A stretch of DNA of 64,000 nucleotides from Planktothrix rubescens CCAP 1459/22 (lineage in GTDB: Bacteria > Cyanobacteriota > Cyanobacteriia > Cyanobacteriales > Microcoleaceae): the NCBI GenBank assembly GCA_904830895.1, contig LR882958.1:620001-684000 (forward strand), in the 5' to 3' direction. The notes below the pieces were generated by a model. It worked only from the letters and a program-made list of their open reading frames with translations. It was not told the DNA's origin and made no database searches. This document shows positions 1 through 8,126 of this stretch, in pieces. Within the stretch, counting starts at the first letter, position 1. Every line of letters begins with the position of its first letter. The position numbers were made by a program, and so were the translations under genes.

Positions 1-1
1 G

Positions 2-280
2 CGTTATAGTGGGGAAAAATTTGCAATTTTGCTTCCCCATACAGATAGGACTGGGGCGATCGAAGTTGCTAAGTTAATTAGAGCTAAAATTAAACAATTG
101 GAAATTTCTCACCCTAAATCTGAGATCAGTCCCTACCTAACTTTGAGTTTGGGGGTAGCAACAGCTATTCCCGCACCGGAATTACCCCCACATCCTTTGA
201 TTACCGTTGCCGAAGAAGCTCTACAGGAGGCTAAACAGCAAGGTGGCGATCGCATTGGGGTGGGAGTCCATTGGCGTTAG
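2..280 (+). CDS. GGDEF-domain protein, C-terminal fragment (left end cut by window)
   Basis: This is the last part of a GGDEF (diguanylate-cyclase type) domain, open from the window edge to a TAG stop. It carries the RYSGEKF signature, then an ALLPHTD-like strand, the SLGVA strand and the AEEALQEAKQQGGDRIGV segment that closes such domains. The signature differs from GG(D/E)EF: the first Gly is Ser and the second acidic residue is Lys. Family knowledge says such changes often abolish cyclic-di-GMP synthesis, so a regulatory or weakly active domain is likely (inference). The true start and any sensory domains lie outside the window. Confidence 0.85.
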   Translation, partial: RYSGEKFAILLPHTDRTGAIEVAKLIRAKIKQLEISHPKSEISPYLTLSLGVATAIPAPELPPHPLITVAEEALQEAKQQGGDRIGVGVHWR

Positions 281-287
281 AAATAGC

Positions 288-479
288 TTAAGATTTTTTA
301 GTATCGATCTGTTCTGTGTCTCCATCCTCATTTTTCCCGGTGTAACTCAGTGTTGTCCAATGATCGAGGGTGGTTTGATTTACCTCGGATTTGGACGGGA
401 CTGCGTGGGCAGAAGCCACGGAAAACACGGTAAAACTTTTAGAAGCAACAAGTCCTAATAAAACAATAATATTTTTCAT
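288..479 (-). CDS. small secreted hypothetical protein
   Basis: A 63-residue protein beginning MKN with a hydrophobic core of about 15 residues and an Ala-His-Ala type signal-peptidase site near residue 26, followed by a polar tail rich in Thr, Asp and Lys. A short GGGG purine run precedes the ATG. It is convergent with the GGDEF gene and only 7 bp from its stop. No family is recognised. The signal peptide is the main reason to believe it is a gene; export to the periplasm is inferred. Confidence 0.45.
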   Translation of the reverse strand: MKNIIVLLGLVASKSFTVFSVASAHAVPSKSEVNQTTLDHWTTLSYTGKNEDGDTEQIDTKKS

Positions 480-942
480 GAGATGACCCCTGATGGCTAT
501 GAAAATAGATGCTTTGATTGAACAGAATAGGGATATAACAAGGTAGTAAAAACCCGATCACACCCTGGAGAATTGCACGAGGGATATGGGAAGCGGCTTC
601 GGTCGATGCACATAAGAATTGACCGCTTCTGGATCTGACACTCTGAGTAATGTGTTTTATCTTCGCTCCATTTTGAGGATTTGGGGAGCGGGGAGTCACC
701 CATCAGGGGGGGTATATGTACTATTTTTTGTATATCTAGCAATCCTAAATAGGTTGTAATATTTTATTGTGGGGGTTTGGATACCAAACCCTCTTTACTT
801 GTCGAACGGGGGAAGTTGAATGGTGAGACTTAGATAAGTTTAACCAAGTTTTGTATAACAAAAAAAGACTGTCCAACATCTGACTGAAAAAAACTCAAGA
901 GCGATGCACCAGCAGACGCGAAGCAGCATCACTCTTTTTTTA
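480..942. other. gene-free stretch with repeat fragments and a hairpin
   Basis: About 460 bp without a convincing gene. Positions 733-795 hold a copy of a dispersed repeat (start TAGCAATCCTAAATAGG, then an inverted GGGTTTGGAT/ACCAAACCC pair). Its reverse complement recurs near 37842-37885, 39862-39905 and 41882-41925. The right edge holds the terminator described separately. Open frames here (for example 439-699 and 497-742 minus) have no usable start context or recognisable content. Confidence 0.5.
885..942. terminator. bidirectional rho-independent terminator
   Basis: A stem pairs GAGCGATGC (about 900-908) with GCATCACTC (about 926-934), with one mismatch. Both sides carry T/A tracts: seven T after the stem on the plus strand and seven T on the minus strand. 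It lies directly after the stop of the minus-strand 113-residue gene, so it most likely ends that transcript. Confidence 0.6.
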
Positions 943-1284
943 TCAGTTTTCCAGTAGGGATTCAAAAGTATTACGGAGGAATTTGATATCGGCGACCCTG
1001 GCGACTAATAGATTTTGCTGTCCAGCGTCCTCTAGGCGAGTTTTCCAATATTGGATGCTGTCGGCGTTATTCATCCAGAAGTGAATTACCGTATCGACCA
1101 CTTGATCGACATTCCAGCCCCGTTGAGGAGAAACCGTCTGTACAGACTCAATAAAGGTATCAAGGGTACATTTGTGATTTCCCAAGTATTCAACCCCTGG
1201 GGCGGGTTGTTGGTTTAATTCCTGTTGTTCATAAAAAAAGGCAAGAATGGGAGAAACACCCACTAAATCAAAGGTGTATACCAT
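943..1284 (-). CDS. conserved hypothetical protein, 113 aa
   Basis: A soluble 113-residue protein starting MVYTFDLVG with no membrane segment or signal peptide. A strong AGGAGG Shine-Dalgarno lies 6-7 bases before the ATG, so the start is well supported, and a terminator-like hairpin follows the stop. The sequence is balanced, with aromatic residues and a helical second half, and looks like a real folded protein. I do not recognise its family. It stands alone, flanked by repeat-rich DNA. Confidence 0.7.
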   Translation of the reverse strand: MVYTFDLVGVSPILAFFYEQQELNQQPAPGVEYLGNHKCTLDTFIESVQTVSPQRGWNVDQVVDTVIHFWMNNADSIQYWKTRLEDAGQQNLLVARVADIKFLRNTFESLLEN

Positions 1285-1784
1285 TGGTTCCTCCTGTCCA
1301 TTTTTAAGTATTTGTTGGTTATAGCAGGTAAATTGGGTGAAGATAGTAAATTTACTTACAACTTACCCAGATTTTTGGGATTTTAGATCGGGTTTTGCAA
1401 AAATTCACAAGTAGACGTAGGCAGGTCTTCATAAGAAAAGGATGTGCTAGAATCAAAAAACACAAGTAAGAATAATAAACATCTGCGTGTTGAAGCATTC
1501 TAGTATCGGAGAAATCCCGACTCCCCTGAAACAACGGTTAGATTTAATTCTAACGGCAGTATGACAAGCAAGGAGTAAACAATGGCAGATTGCAGAGCGT
1601 ACCGCAACTTGGCTTAGTGATGGCTTGGTGAAAGTGTTTTGATTCAAAAGTAAAAGTATCGGGAAGATCGGGTTTCTTACCTAATCAACTCAGTAGACGA
1701 TATGCGGCAGTCGTAGCGAGAATTAGATTAAACTAATTCTGTCCGCAGAATCGAGCGTGTCTTCAGACCTGAGAGTGTCAAATT
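1285..1784. other. gene-free stretch with a possible IS200/IS605 right-end remnant
   Basis: About 500 bp without a supportable gene; the minus-strand frames at 1352-1534 and 1453-1647 lack start signals and recognisable content. The right part (about 1640-1781) has a perfect hairpin GAATTAG/CTAATTC (1720-1739) and ends in GAGTGTCAA, the same end as the better IS605-type remnants at 6580 and near 24320. This suggests a third eroded right end directly in front of the antitoxin-like gene at 1785. Identification is tentative. Confidence 0.35.
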
Positions 1785-2024
1785 ATGCACAGCATCAAGT
1801 TAAAATCTCATATCGGTAGTGATGGTTTTTTGAAAGTTCGCTTACCTGATGTACAGAATATGGATATCGAGGTGATCATTGTCTATCACACTAACCTACC
1901 TAAACCAATGGAAGCAACACCACTTTCACAGTTTTACGGATGTATTCAGGACGACTCCTTTATTAGATATCCTCAAAACGAACAACCTGAACGCGAACCC
2001 CACCGAATGAAATATCTTTGTTGA
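1785..2024 (+). pseudogene. VapB-like antitoxin, decayed and without its toxin
   Basis: A 79-residue product starting MHSIKLKSHIGSDGFLKVRL, typical of a cyanobacterial antitoxin family whose members pair with PIN toxins. It contains the family's late motif (FYG, then DDSFIRYPQ). The last residues (PHRMKYLC) are not antitoxin-like: the frame runs into an ATGAAATATCTT that resembles the start of a VapC gene (MKYLLDTN) but is then destroyed by stops. The antitoxin has therefore lost its normal end by frameshift, and the toxin survives as only a few codons. An IS605-type end sits about 4 bp before the ATG, so its original promoter may also be gone. Confidence 0.55.
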
Positions 2025-2055
2025 TACAAAATTTAATTAATAATTTAATTATTTT

Positions 2056-2637
2056 TTAAGGTTTTAAGTCGTCCGGTCTATTGCAATTTAATAACATTTG
2101 TGATTCTGCTTCCGATAGCTCAATCGGTTCTATGGGAATTTGACCTAACCAGCGTTGAAAAGATCGACCGCCGGGAGCCATAAACCCTTGTAAATGGTCA
2201 TAGGCGGAACGCCGATAAAACCCACATAGGGGTTCCCAACGGGACTGGGTTTGAGGAACAACGGCTAAAATTGTATCGGGGAGAACGGTTAAACGGGTTT
2301 GCCAATGTTGAATCATAGCAGGTTCTAATCGCGGCAAATCACAGGCTAATAACCAAATCCAATCAAAGGGAATTTGTGATAATCCTTGGGATAGGGCGAT
2401 TAATGGCCCTTGGTTCGGTTCCTTCTCTAATATAACTTCGTAATCCTCGGTTAATAGAGTTTGATACCGTTTCGGCCAAGGTGTGGCAATATATACTTTT
2501 TGGCTACAGATAGCCGCCACTTCATAAACTCGCTGAAGCAGGGGTTTTCCTTCATAGAGAACAAAAGCCTTATCCTCACCCATGCGAGAACTTTGACCTC
2601 CAGCTAGAATTAAAGCAGCAATAGATAGATCATTCAT
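2056..2637 (-). CDS. mobA: molybdenum cofactor guanylyltransferase MobA
   Basis: MobA transfers GMP from GTP to molybdopterin, making the bis-MGD cofactor used by cytoplasmic molybdoenzymes such as nitrate reductase NarB. The 193-residue product opens with the nucleotidyltransferase signature LILAGGQSSRMGEDKA (residues 10-25). It has WLLACDLPRL at the metal-binding position and a late NCNRPDDL motif, and its length is normal for the family. Its ATG overlaps the stop of the cnaT-like gene by four bases (ATGA), indicating an operon. Context (cnaT, ntcB) links it to nitrate assimilation. Confidence 0.9.
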   Translation of the reverse strand: MNDLSIAALILAGGQSSRMGEDKAFVLYEGKPLLQRVYEVAAICSQKVYIATPWPKRYQTLLTEDYEVILEKEPNQGPLIALSQGLSQIPFDWIWLLACDLPRLEPAMIQHWQTRLTVLPDTILAVVPQTQSRWEPLCGFYRRSAYDHLQGFMAPGGRSFQRWLGQIPIEPIELSEAESQMLLNCNRPDDLKP

Positions 2638-3746
2638 TTCAAATCCCCGTTAAAAAAGTAATTTTGAATCTCCTGCAATTTAGCCTGAACTTTCCCCTGG
2701 GTTAGTAGAGATTCAGCCATTGATAATCCTGATTCTAAATCTTGACACACCCCAGAACGCCAGAGATAAAAACCCCCATTCCACAGTGTGGCTTTCATAA
2801 ATTCACTACTTTGACCCTTTAAAACCGTTTGAATTTGTTCAATTAAAATCGGAGTTGAGGACAGAGTAACTTCCCTACCGTCAAATCCATAATCCCGGGG
2901 ATGTAATAATAACCGTTCAAAGAAAACATCATCTAAGATAGGATTTTTTGTTAATATTTTTGTAGGATCTTTAACTATTTGGGTTTGTTGACCCGGTTGA
3001 TGCAGCCCAATAATACAAGTGCGATCGCGGGGTAAATCGCAACTTCCTTCTAACCCTTTAACCGTAATAAAATCCGTTACTCCACGCCAATGAAAAGCTT
3101 CTCTAAACATGGTTTCTGTGGGCGGATGTACATACCCACAAACCACTGTTGCTTGTCCTAAATAGGGTTTCCAGATCAATTCCATCGTCGCTAAAGGGGG
3201 ACGTTTACCAATTTCTCGACGATAGGTAACTAACTTTTCTGCTGCTAAGAAATGTTGGGGAAGATAAACAAATCCCAAACCCAATTCTGCAAAAACCTTT
3301 TGTACTTGTGCTAGGGATAATTTAGACCAGTCTAAACCCAACCCCTGCCAAACTTCAATTAAAGGAATTCCCTCCTTGGTGGGCATTCGCTGACCCCCAT
3401 GTAAAATCACCCGCACCCCGGCGGTAACTAAAATTAAAGCGGTTAAGGGGGCCATTGGAGCCGTGCGAGACCGACCATCATAAGGACAACCCAATACAAA
3501 CGGCGCGGAGGTAACAGACTGAAGTTGAGGGCCAATTTCTTCATAAGCATCTAACATTCCGGCTAATTCTTCCCCTGTCGGGCGTCGGATGCGATGGGCG
3601 ATCAAAAATGCACCAATTTGAGCCGGAGTTGCTTCCTCTAATAGCATTAATCTCATGGCTTCGGCCGCTTGAGAACGGGTTAATGCTTCACTGGTATGAG
3701 TACCACTGCCCACTTGACGAAGTAAATCCCTAAATCGATCACTCAT
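2634..3746 (-). CDS. cnaT: CnaT-like anthranilate phosphoribosyltransferase-family protein
   Basis: A 370-residue member of the TrpD-like glycosyltransferase 3 family. The N-terminal helical domain has the ALTRSQAAEAMRLML pattern. The nucleoside-binding loop is altered: GCPYDGRSRT replaces GTGGD, and HGGQRMPTKEG stands where TrpD has HGNRxxSSKxG. It is thus the divergent TrpD2/CnaT type rather than a tryptophan enzyme. In Anabaena, CnaT is required for expression of the nitrate nir operon and is near ntcB. The same neighbourhood (ntcB upstream, mobA overlapping downstream) supports that role. Its biochemical reaction is unknown. Confidence 0.75.
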   Translation of the reverse strand: MSDRFRDLLRQVGSGTHTSEALTRSQAAEAMRLMLLEEATPAQIGAFLIAHRIRRPTGEELAGMLDAYEEIGPQLQSVTSAPFVLGCPYDGRSRTAPMAPLTALILVTAGVRVILHGGQRMPTKEGIPLIEVWQGLGLDWSKLSLAQVQKVFAELGLGFVYLPQHFLAAEKLVTYRREIGKRPPLATMELIWKPYLGQATVVCGYVHPPTETMFREAFHWRGVTDFITVKGLEGSCDLPRDRTCIIGLHQPGQQTQIVKDPTKILTKNPILDDVFFERLLLHPRDYGFDGREVTLSSTPILIEQIQTVLKGQSSEFMKATLWNGGFYLWRSGVCQDLESGLSMAESLLTQGKVQAKLQEIQNYFFNGDLK

Positions 3747-3799
3747 GTTGATAAAGTTTTAAATTGTAAGATTATCCACTATAGCAATCTACGCTAAGG

Positions 3800-4792
3800 T
3801 TATTTTAACAGAGGCATTTGAGGATTTAAAGCATGAATTGAGCCATTACTTTGATTAGGAATACAATCATGAACTAATTGCCAAAAATAGGCGATCGGAG
3901 GAATTTGCATTCGATCGGGTGTGGTCACAATTACCACTTCACGAGTCCAATTTGTATTTACATCCTCAGCCATTAACTCAGAAGAAGCCGAAGATTTGGA
4001 AGGGGAAGCTAATTCTCTAACCGCCAAAGTCGGATCGGTTTTGGCTTCTACTAGGGCAGAATATGGTAATAATGCAATCAGTTCCCCCTGACGAATGACT
4101 CCACGAAACCCATCTAATGTATTTAACTCTAAAACGGCATTTAATTTGGCTCCGGCCTTAGTAAAGTTTTCTTGAACTAATCGCTGCATTCCATAACCAT
4201 CTTTAAAAACAACTTGCGGATAACGAATTAATTCATCCCAAGGAATTTGAGAATATTGGGCTAAGGGATGGTTACTCGCCATTAATACTTGAATGGATTC
4301 TTGATACAGAACATCAACTAAAAGTTCTCCACTGACGGTAAAAGAACGATTATTCATAATAATAGCAATATCTACTAATCCATCTTTAAGCACTTTTAAA
4401 GCCCGATCACTTCCTAAAGAAGTTACCCTTAATTGAACCTCTGGATAAGCATAACAAAACTTCTGTAAAACCGGAGGTAAATAGGAAGAACAAACCGAAT
4501 GAATTACCGCCACACAAAGTTCCGGCTGTTTTCCCATCAACAGAGATGCTAGTTCTTCTTTAGCACTATCCCAGGCTTGGCAAATTTTGCGAGCATAGGG
4601 CCAAAAGCGTTCACCCCCAATTGTTAATTTAACTTGAGTCGTGCGGTGAAACAAGGGTAAACCGAGTTCTTCTTCTAGTCCTTGTATCTGTCTACTAATT
4701 GTTGATTGAGTTAGACCCGATTTCCGTGCTGCTTGTTGAAAACTTCCAGTCTCAGCAACGGACAGAAAAGATTGCAGTTGCTCTAAACGCAT
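3800..4792 (-). CDS. ntcB: LysR-type nitrate assimilation regulator NtcB
   Basis: A LysR-family activator. The N-terminal winged helix (MRLEQLQSFLSVAETGSFQQ onward, residues 1-60) is followed by the periplasmic-binding-like effector domain (about 90-300). The sequence closely resembles NtcB, the nitrite-responsive activator of nitrate-assimilation genes, including the VIHSVC, DGLVDIAIIMNN and FKDGYGMQRLVQENF segments. I chose the ATG at 4792 because family members begin MRLEQLQ; a TTG five codons earlier is possible. It lies upstream of cnaT and mobA in the same direction (53 bp gap). Which nitrate genes it controls cannot be seen here. Confidence 0.8.
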   Translation of the reverse strand: MRLEQLQSFLSVAETGSFQQAARKSGLTQSTISRQIQGLEEELGLPLFHRTTQVKLTIGGERFWPYARKICQAWDSAKEELASLLMGKQPELCVAVIHSVCSSYLPPVLQKFCYAYPEVQLRVTSLGSDRALKVLKDGLVDIAIIMNNRSFTVSGELLVDVLYQESIQVLMASNHPLAQYSQIPWDELIRYPQVVFKDGYGMQRLVQENFTKAGAKLNAVLELNTLDGFRGVIRQGELIALLPYSALVEAKTDPTLAVRELASPSKSSASSELMAEDVNTNWTREVVIVTTPDRMQIPPIAYFWQLVHDCIPNQSNGSIHALNPQMPLLK

Positions 4793-4974
4793 AAATACAA
4801 TTATCAATCATCAGTTATCAGTAATCGGTGTAGAGACGTGCCCGAGCGCAGCGATGCCGTAGGCTATTGGCGCATCTGTACCAGTCATCCGTTATCAGTA
4901 AACAGTAAATAGTAAACAGTAAATAGTTATTGGTAAACATTTATCGGTAATCAGTAGAGACATATAGCAGGTGT
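4793..4974. repeat. short degenerate tandem repeats upstream of ntcB
   Basis: The gap contains several imperfect copies of TCAGTTATCAGTAA/CAGTAAATAG-type 7-10 base units. It also holds a GTAGAGACGTGCCC...GCGCATCT repeat of the kind scattered in cyanobacterial genomes. Similar TCAGTTATCAGT units recur at 7861-7900. No clear NtcA box (GTA-N8-TAC) was found. Confidence 0.5.
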
Positions 4975-6243
4975 CTACTGATTACTGATTTCCGATAAAG
5001 CGATTAGAATTGCTTGTTTAATATCAGAACTAATATCTTTTTGATGGGATAAATTTTGTAAATATTGATAGGTTTGTTCGGGTTCAATTTGTTTTAAGGC
5101 TGAAATACAATGGAATCGTACTGAGGGATTCGGATCAACCAAAAGCTTAATTAAGGGATTAATTGCCTCGATTAATCCTAGTTTTCCCAATTCTAATGCA
5201 ATCAATTGTTTTGTTTTAGGATCGGAAATTGCCGGATGATTACTATTAATAAAATTGACCAGAATTTGATGGGCTTGTTTTCTCAATTCCAAGGTTTCAA
5301 ATCTTCCTATACACGGAATAATTTCTCTAACTAGGGTAATTTTTTCTATTGTTTCTGGATTTGAATTTAGATTGAATTGAGGATCAAAAGTCAAGAGAAT
5401 TTCCTGTAAATAATCCAAACTTTTAGCAGTTTCGATCCATCCCAAGGAACGCACCCCATCTATTTTTAAGGAAAGGGGAACACTTTGAGATTGTACTTGT
5501 TCAAATAATGCGGCGGCGGCTTCATCGGTTTTTAAACGGGCTAAGGCGAGTTGAGTTTGTTGACAAACTTCCGGTCGAATATCCCATAATAAGGGTTTAA
5601 GTTTTTCGACTAAATTGATATTTTCTAATAAATCTAATTTTACTCCTAATCCAATTACCGCTTGTTTTCTCACATCAGCAACGGGATCATTTAAAGCCTC
5701 TAATAAAATCGGAATCACCCTCGGATCATGAAAACTACCTAATGCTTCAATGGCGATCGCTCTAATTTTAGAATTTGGATCATTAACAACAGTTAACAAG
5801 GGGGGAATAGTTTCAGAATGGCGAATTTGAGCTAGGGCTTGGGTTGCTAATAATTTAGAATCGGGTTTTTCTAATAATTGAATTAAAGGTGCGATCGCTG
5901 AATTTCCTAGATTTGATAAAGTAATAATCGTTATTTCTTGCAGGGATATTTCTGCTTCTGTTGGTTCAGATTTAGAATTTTTGAGCAGATTAATTAAAGG
6001 TTCAATAATGATTTCTGATTTAAAATTACCCAAAGTTCTAGCTACAAACCAACGCATTTCTATATCAGCCGTTTCATCTTGTAAAATATTAAGCAATGGC
6101 TCTAAAACAGGGGTTCCTAAACTGGGTAAAATCTTGCTCACTTCCCATCGTTGTTGAAAATCTCCCTGTTCTAACTGAGTTAAAATATTATTGAGTAATG
6201 CTTCCGGTTCCTGTTGTGAAAAATCAATCTCTGAATTTTCCAT
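4975..6243 (-). CDS. HEAT-repeat protein, 422 aa
   Basis: A soluble alpha-solenoid made of about ten HEAT/PBS-lyase-like repeats, seen as recurring PLLxxLxDxxxxVRxxAxxALG units from about residue 30 to 415. There is no signal peptide, membrane segment or catalytic motif. In cyanobacteria such proteins act as scaffolds, and some attach bilins to phycobiliproteins; nothing here decides between those. It is read in the same direction as ntcB, separated by a repeat-filled gap. Its possible connection to nitrate assimilation is only positional. Confidence 0.8.
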   Translation of the reverse strand: MENSEIDFSQQEPEALLNNILTQLEQGDFQQRWEVSKILPSLGTPVLEPLLNILQDETADIEMRWFVARTLGNFKSEIIIEPLINLLKNSKSEPTEAEISLQEITIITLSNLGNSAIAPLIQLLEKPDSKLLATQALAQIRHSETIPPLLTVVNDPNSKIRAIAIEALGSFHDPRVIPILLEALNDPVADVRKQAVIGLGVKLDLLENINLVEKLKPLLWDIRPEVCQQTQLALARLKTDEAAAALFEQVQSQSVPLSLKIDGVRSLGWIETAKSLDYLQEILLTFDPQFNLNSNPETIEKITLVREIIPCIGRFETLELRKQAHQILVNFINSNHPAISDPKTKQLIALELGKLGLIEAINPLIKLLVDPNPSVRFHCISALKQIEPEQTYQYLQNLSHQKDISSDIKQAILIALSEISNQ

Positions 6244-6614
6244 AATTTTTTTTCAAAAGATTTGGATATCCCATTTACCCAATAATTTGAGTTTACCCCC
6301 CGTGCACGGGGAGGCTAGGGGGGGCTGTTTTTATCGGTTAAGGTAATTTGTCTTTTAGTTGGGTGTAGTTTCCAGCTTGATTGTTTGTATTCAACAGAAT
6401 GGTAATCTTTCTGGAATCCGGTGGATTTCCTCTGTTGATTTCTCAACCTCCTGATATACTAACATGAAGATTCTCTACGATCTTACGCAATTCTGGAAAC
6501 AGTAGGGGGCAACTCCATGAATACCGAGCAATCGGGGCTAGACAGGAGAATCCCACGCGGTTCACACGTGGGAGTGTCAATACATACTCCCGCAAACAGT
6601 AAACATAAAATAGG
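6244..6614. other. gene-free stretch: palindromic repeat core plus IS605-type remnant
   Basis: About 370 bp. Positions 6295-6330 hold the C-run/GTGCAC/G-run palindrome core that recurs across the window. Positions 6470-6580 hold an IS200/IS605-like right end. No gene is supported on either strand. Confidence 0.6.
6470..6580 (+). mobile_element. IS200/IS605-type right-end (omega-RNA-like) remnant
   Basis: The stretch ends with a hairpin CCCACGCGG/CACGTGGG (6551-6573) followed by AGTGTCAA. Before it comes GGGGGCAACTCC, CCGAGCAATCGGGG and CAGGAGAATC. This layout is that of cyanobacterial IS605 right ends, which encode the scaffold of the TnpB guide RNA. No tnpA or tnpB frame remains nearby, so it is a solo relic or a MITE. 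Confidence 0.55.
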
Positions 6615-7853
6615 CTATTCGGGGGTTAATGCTTGTGTAAATAACTGTTCATACTGGTCTAACGCCTGTTCAATACCATAATATTCCTCAGCATATTTTC
6701 GTCCAGATTTACCCAAGGCTTCTAATTGTGCTGGATTTTTGTGAAGATCAGTAATCGCCTGGGCTAAACTCTCCGCATCTTCAGGAGGTACCACAATTCC
6801 CCCGCCACTTTTAAGAATCACCTCTTTTGCGGTTCCCGTATCAGGAACAGAGCCAATAATAGCACAACCACTGGCTAATAAAACCGGAATTTTTGAGGGT
6901 AGATTAAAAACCGTTACTCGTCTTTTTTGCACCACTAATCCCACATCCGCAGCCGCCAACATATCGGGTAATTTTTCCCTGGGTTCAAGGGGAATTAATA
7001 AAACATTTTCCGTTTGATATTCTTGACAGACCTTTTCTAACTGTTGTAAAGCCTCCTGTTCCCCAGCAATGACAAAAGAGATTTCAGGAATAGACCCTAA
7101 TAACTTTGCTGCTTTAATCACCGTTTCTAAACCTTGAGTTAAAGCAATATTTCCAGAATAAAGAACGATAAACTTATCTTCAAGTTGATACTTAATCCTA
7201 AAGGAATTATTCGTTTTTGGTAAAGGTTTAATAAAATTAGTATCTACCCAATTCGGAATATAAGCAATTTTATTGTTTGGGATGCCGAGTCCCACTAATT
7301 TATCAACAAAACCATCCGCAATTACACTAATCCGATTTACCTTTTCATAAGTCAACTTTTCCACAAATTTAGCAGTTTTAATCACAATACCATCGGGATT
7401 AACCAACTTCACCCGCAAGGCAGCTTCCGAAACAATATCCTGAATATTCAAGATCACCGGACAACGGCGCACCCAGGCATAAATACCCACCGGAACACTC
7501 ACCAATAAAGGAGGAACCGTAGCAAAAATAATATCAGGTCGCCAACCGTTAAACGCCTGAACTATGCTTGTCACCATAAAACTACTATCAAGTAGCATAC
7601 GATCTAATAATCCGGGTTTCGGGCCACGCACCCAAATATAGCTGCGCTGAATTATCACCCCATTTCGTTCTTCCGTCAGATATAACTTATTTCGGTATCC
7701 CTGATAAATCCGGCGTTCTGGGTAATTGGGCATTCCCGTAACTACCCGAACTTCATGGCCGCGCCTGACCAGACCCTCTGCGAGTTCTGTCATCAGAGGA
7801 GCAATACCAATCGGTTCAGGATAATAGTTATAGGAGTAAATCAGTATCCGCAT
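6615..7853 (-). CDS. family 4 glycosyltransferase, WcaI-like
   Basis: A 412-residue GT-B fold glycosyltransferase similar to colanic-acid WcaI/WbuB proteins. The N-terminal acceptor domain starts MRILIYSYNYYPEPIGIAPLM with a Gly-rich loop. The C-terminal donor domain contains FIVLYSGNIALTQGLE, an IAGEQE strand and a late LLASGCAIIG-EVIxxSGGGIVVPPEDAESLA nucleotide-sugar site. The length matches the family. It probably adds a sugar to a lipid-linked polysaccharide at the cytoplasmic membrane face; the sugar cannot be inferred. It stands alone between repeat-rich gaps. Confidence 0.85.
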   Translation of the reverse strand: MRILIYSYNYYPEPIGIAPLMTELAEGLVRRGHEVRVVTGMPNYPERRIYQGYRNKLYLTEERNGVIIQRSYIWVRGPKPGLLDRMLLDSSFMVTSIVQAFNGWRPDIIFATVPPLLVSVPVGIYAWVRRCPVILNIQDIVSEAALRVKLVNPDGIVIKTAKFVEKLTYEKVNRISVIADGFVDKLVGLGIPNNKIAYIPNWVDTNFIKPLPKTNNSFRIKYQLEDKFIVLYSGNIALTQGLETVIKAAKLLGSIPEISFVIAGEQEALQQLEKVCQEYQTENVLLIPLEPREKLPDMLAAADVGLVVQKRRVTVFNLPSKIPVLLASGCAIIGSVPDTGTAKEVILKSGGGIVVPPEDAESLAQAITDLHKNPAQLEALGKSGRKYAEEYYGIEQALDQYEQLFTQALTPE

Positions 7854-8126
7854 ACGCTTTAAATCAGTTATCAGTTATCAGTTATCAGTGATCAATTATC
7901 GCTAATTTAGGCGAATTACACTGATTTCGCAAAGTAGTTTTGTTGCTTTCTCAACCGTGTAATCTGTGTATAGCAGTCGCCAGACCTATTAGGACAAAGA
8001 GTGATGCAGCAAAGCTAGACGGTGAAGTCTTTTCCTCCGGTGTTCCCTCCCCCCCAAACCCCCCGTGCACGGGGGGTTTGGGGGGGCTGTTCCGGTGTTC
8101 CCTGCTATAATCCTTTAAATCCGTGA
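7854..8126. other. intergenic region with tandem TCAGTTA units and a MITE
   Basis: Positions 7861-7900 hold tandem TCAGTTATCAG units. Positions 7969-8109 are a complete MITE, described separately. There is no gene. Confidence 0.6.
7969..8109. repeat. complete 141-bp MITE with long G/C palindrome
   Basis: The element starts TATAGCAGTCGCCA and ends GTTCCCTGCTATA, so its terminal inverted repeat is TATAGCA. Inside, 8049-8086 is a perfect 38-bp palindrome centred on GTGCAC (C7-AAA-C6-GTGCAC-G6-TTT-G7). A homologous element, split by an ISAs1 insertion, occupies 27742-29327, and a half copy lies at 43547-43650. It has no coding capacity; a TA-target transposase elsewhere probably moved it (inference). 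Confidence 0.7.

Noticed and set aside
1352-1647. Two overlapping minus-strand frames near 1.4-1.6 kb
   Set aside because: No start signal, biased Leu/Cys/Phe composition and no recognisable domain; the region looks like decayed mobile DNA.
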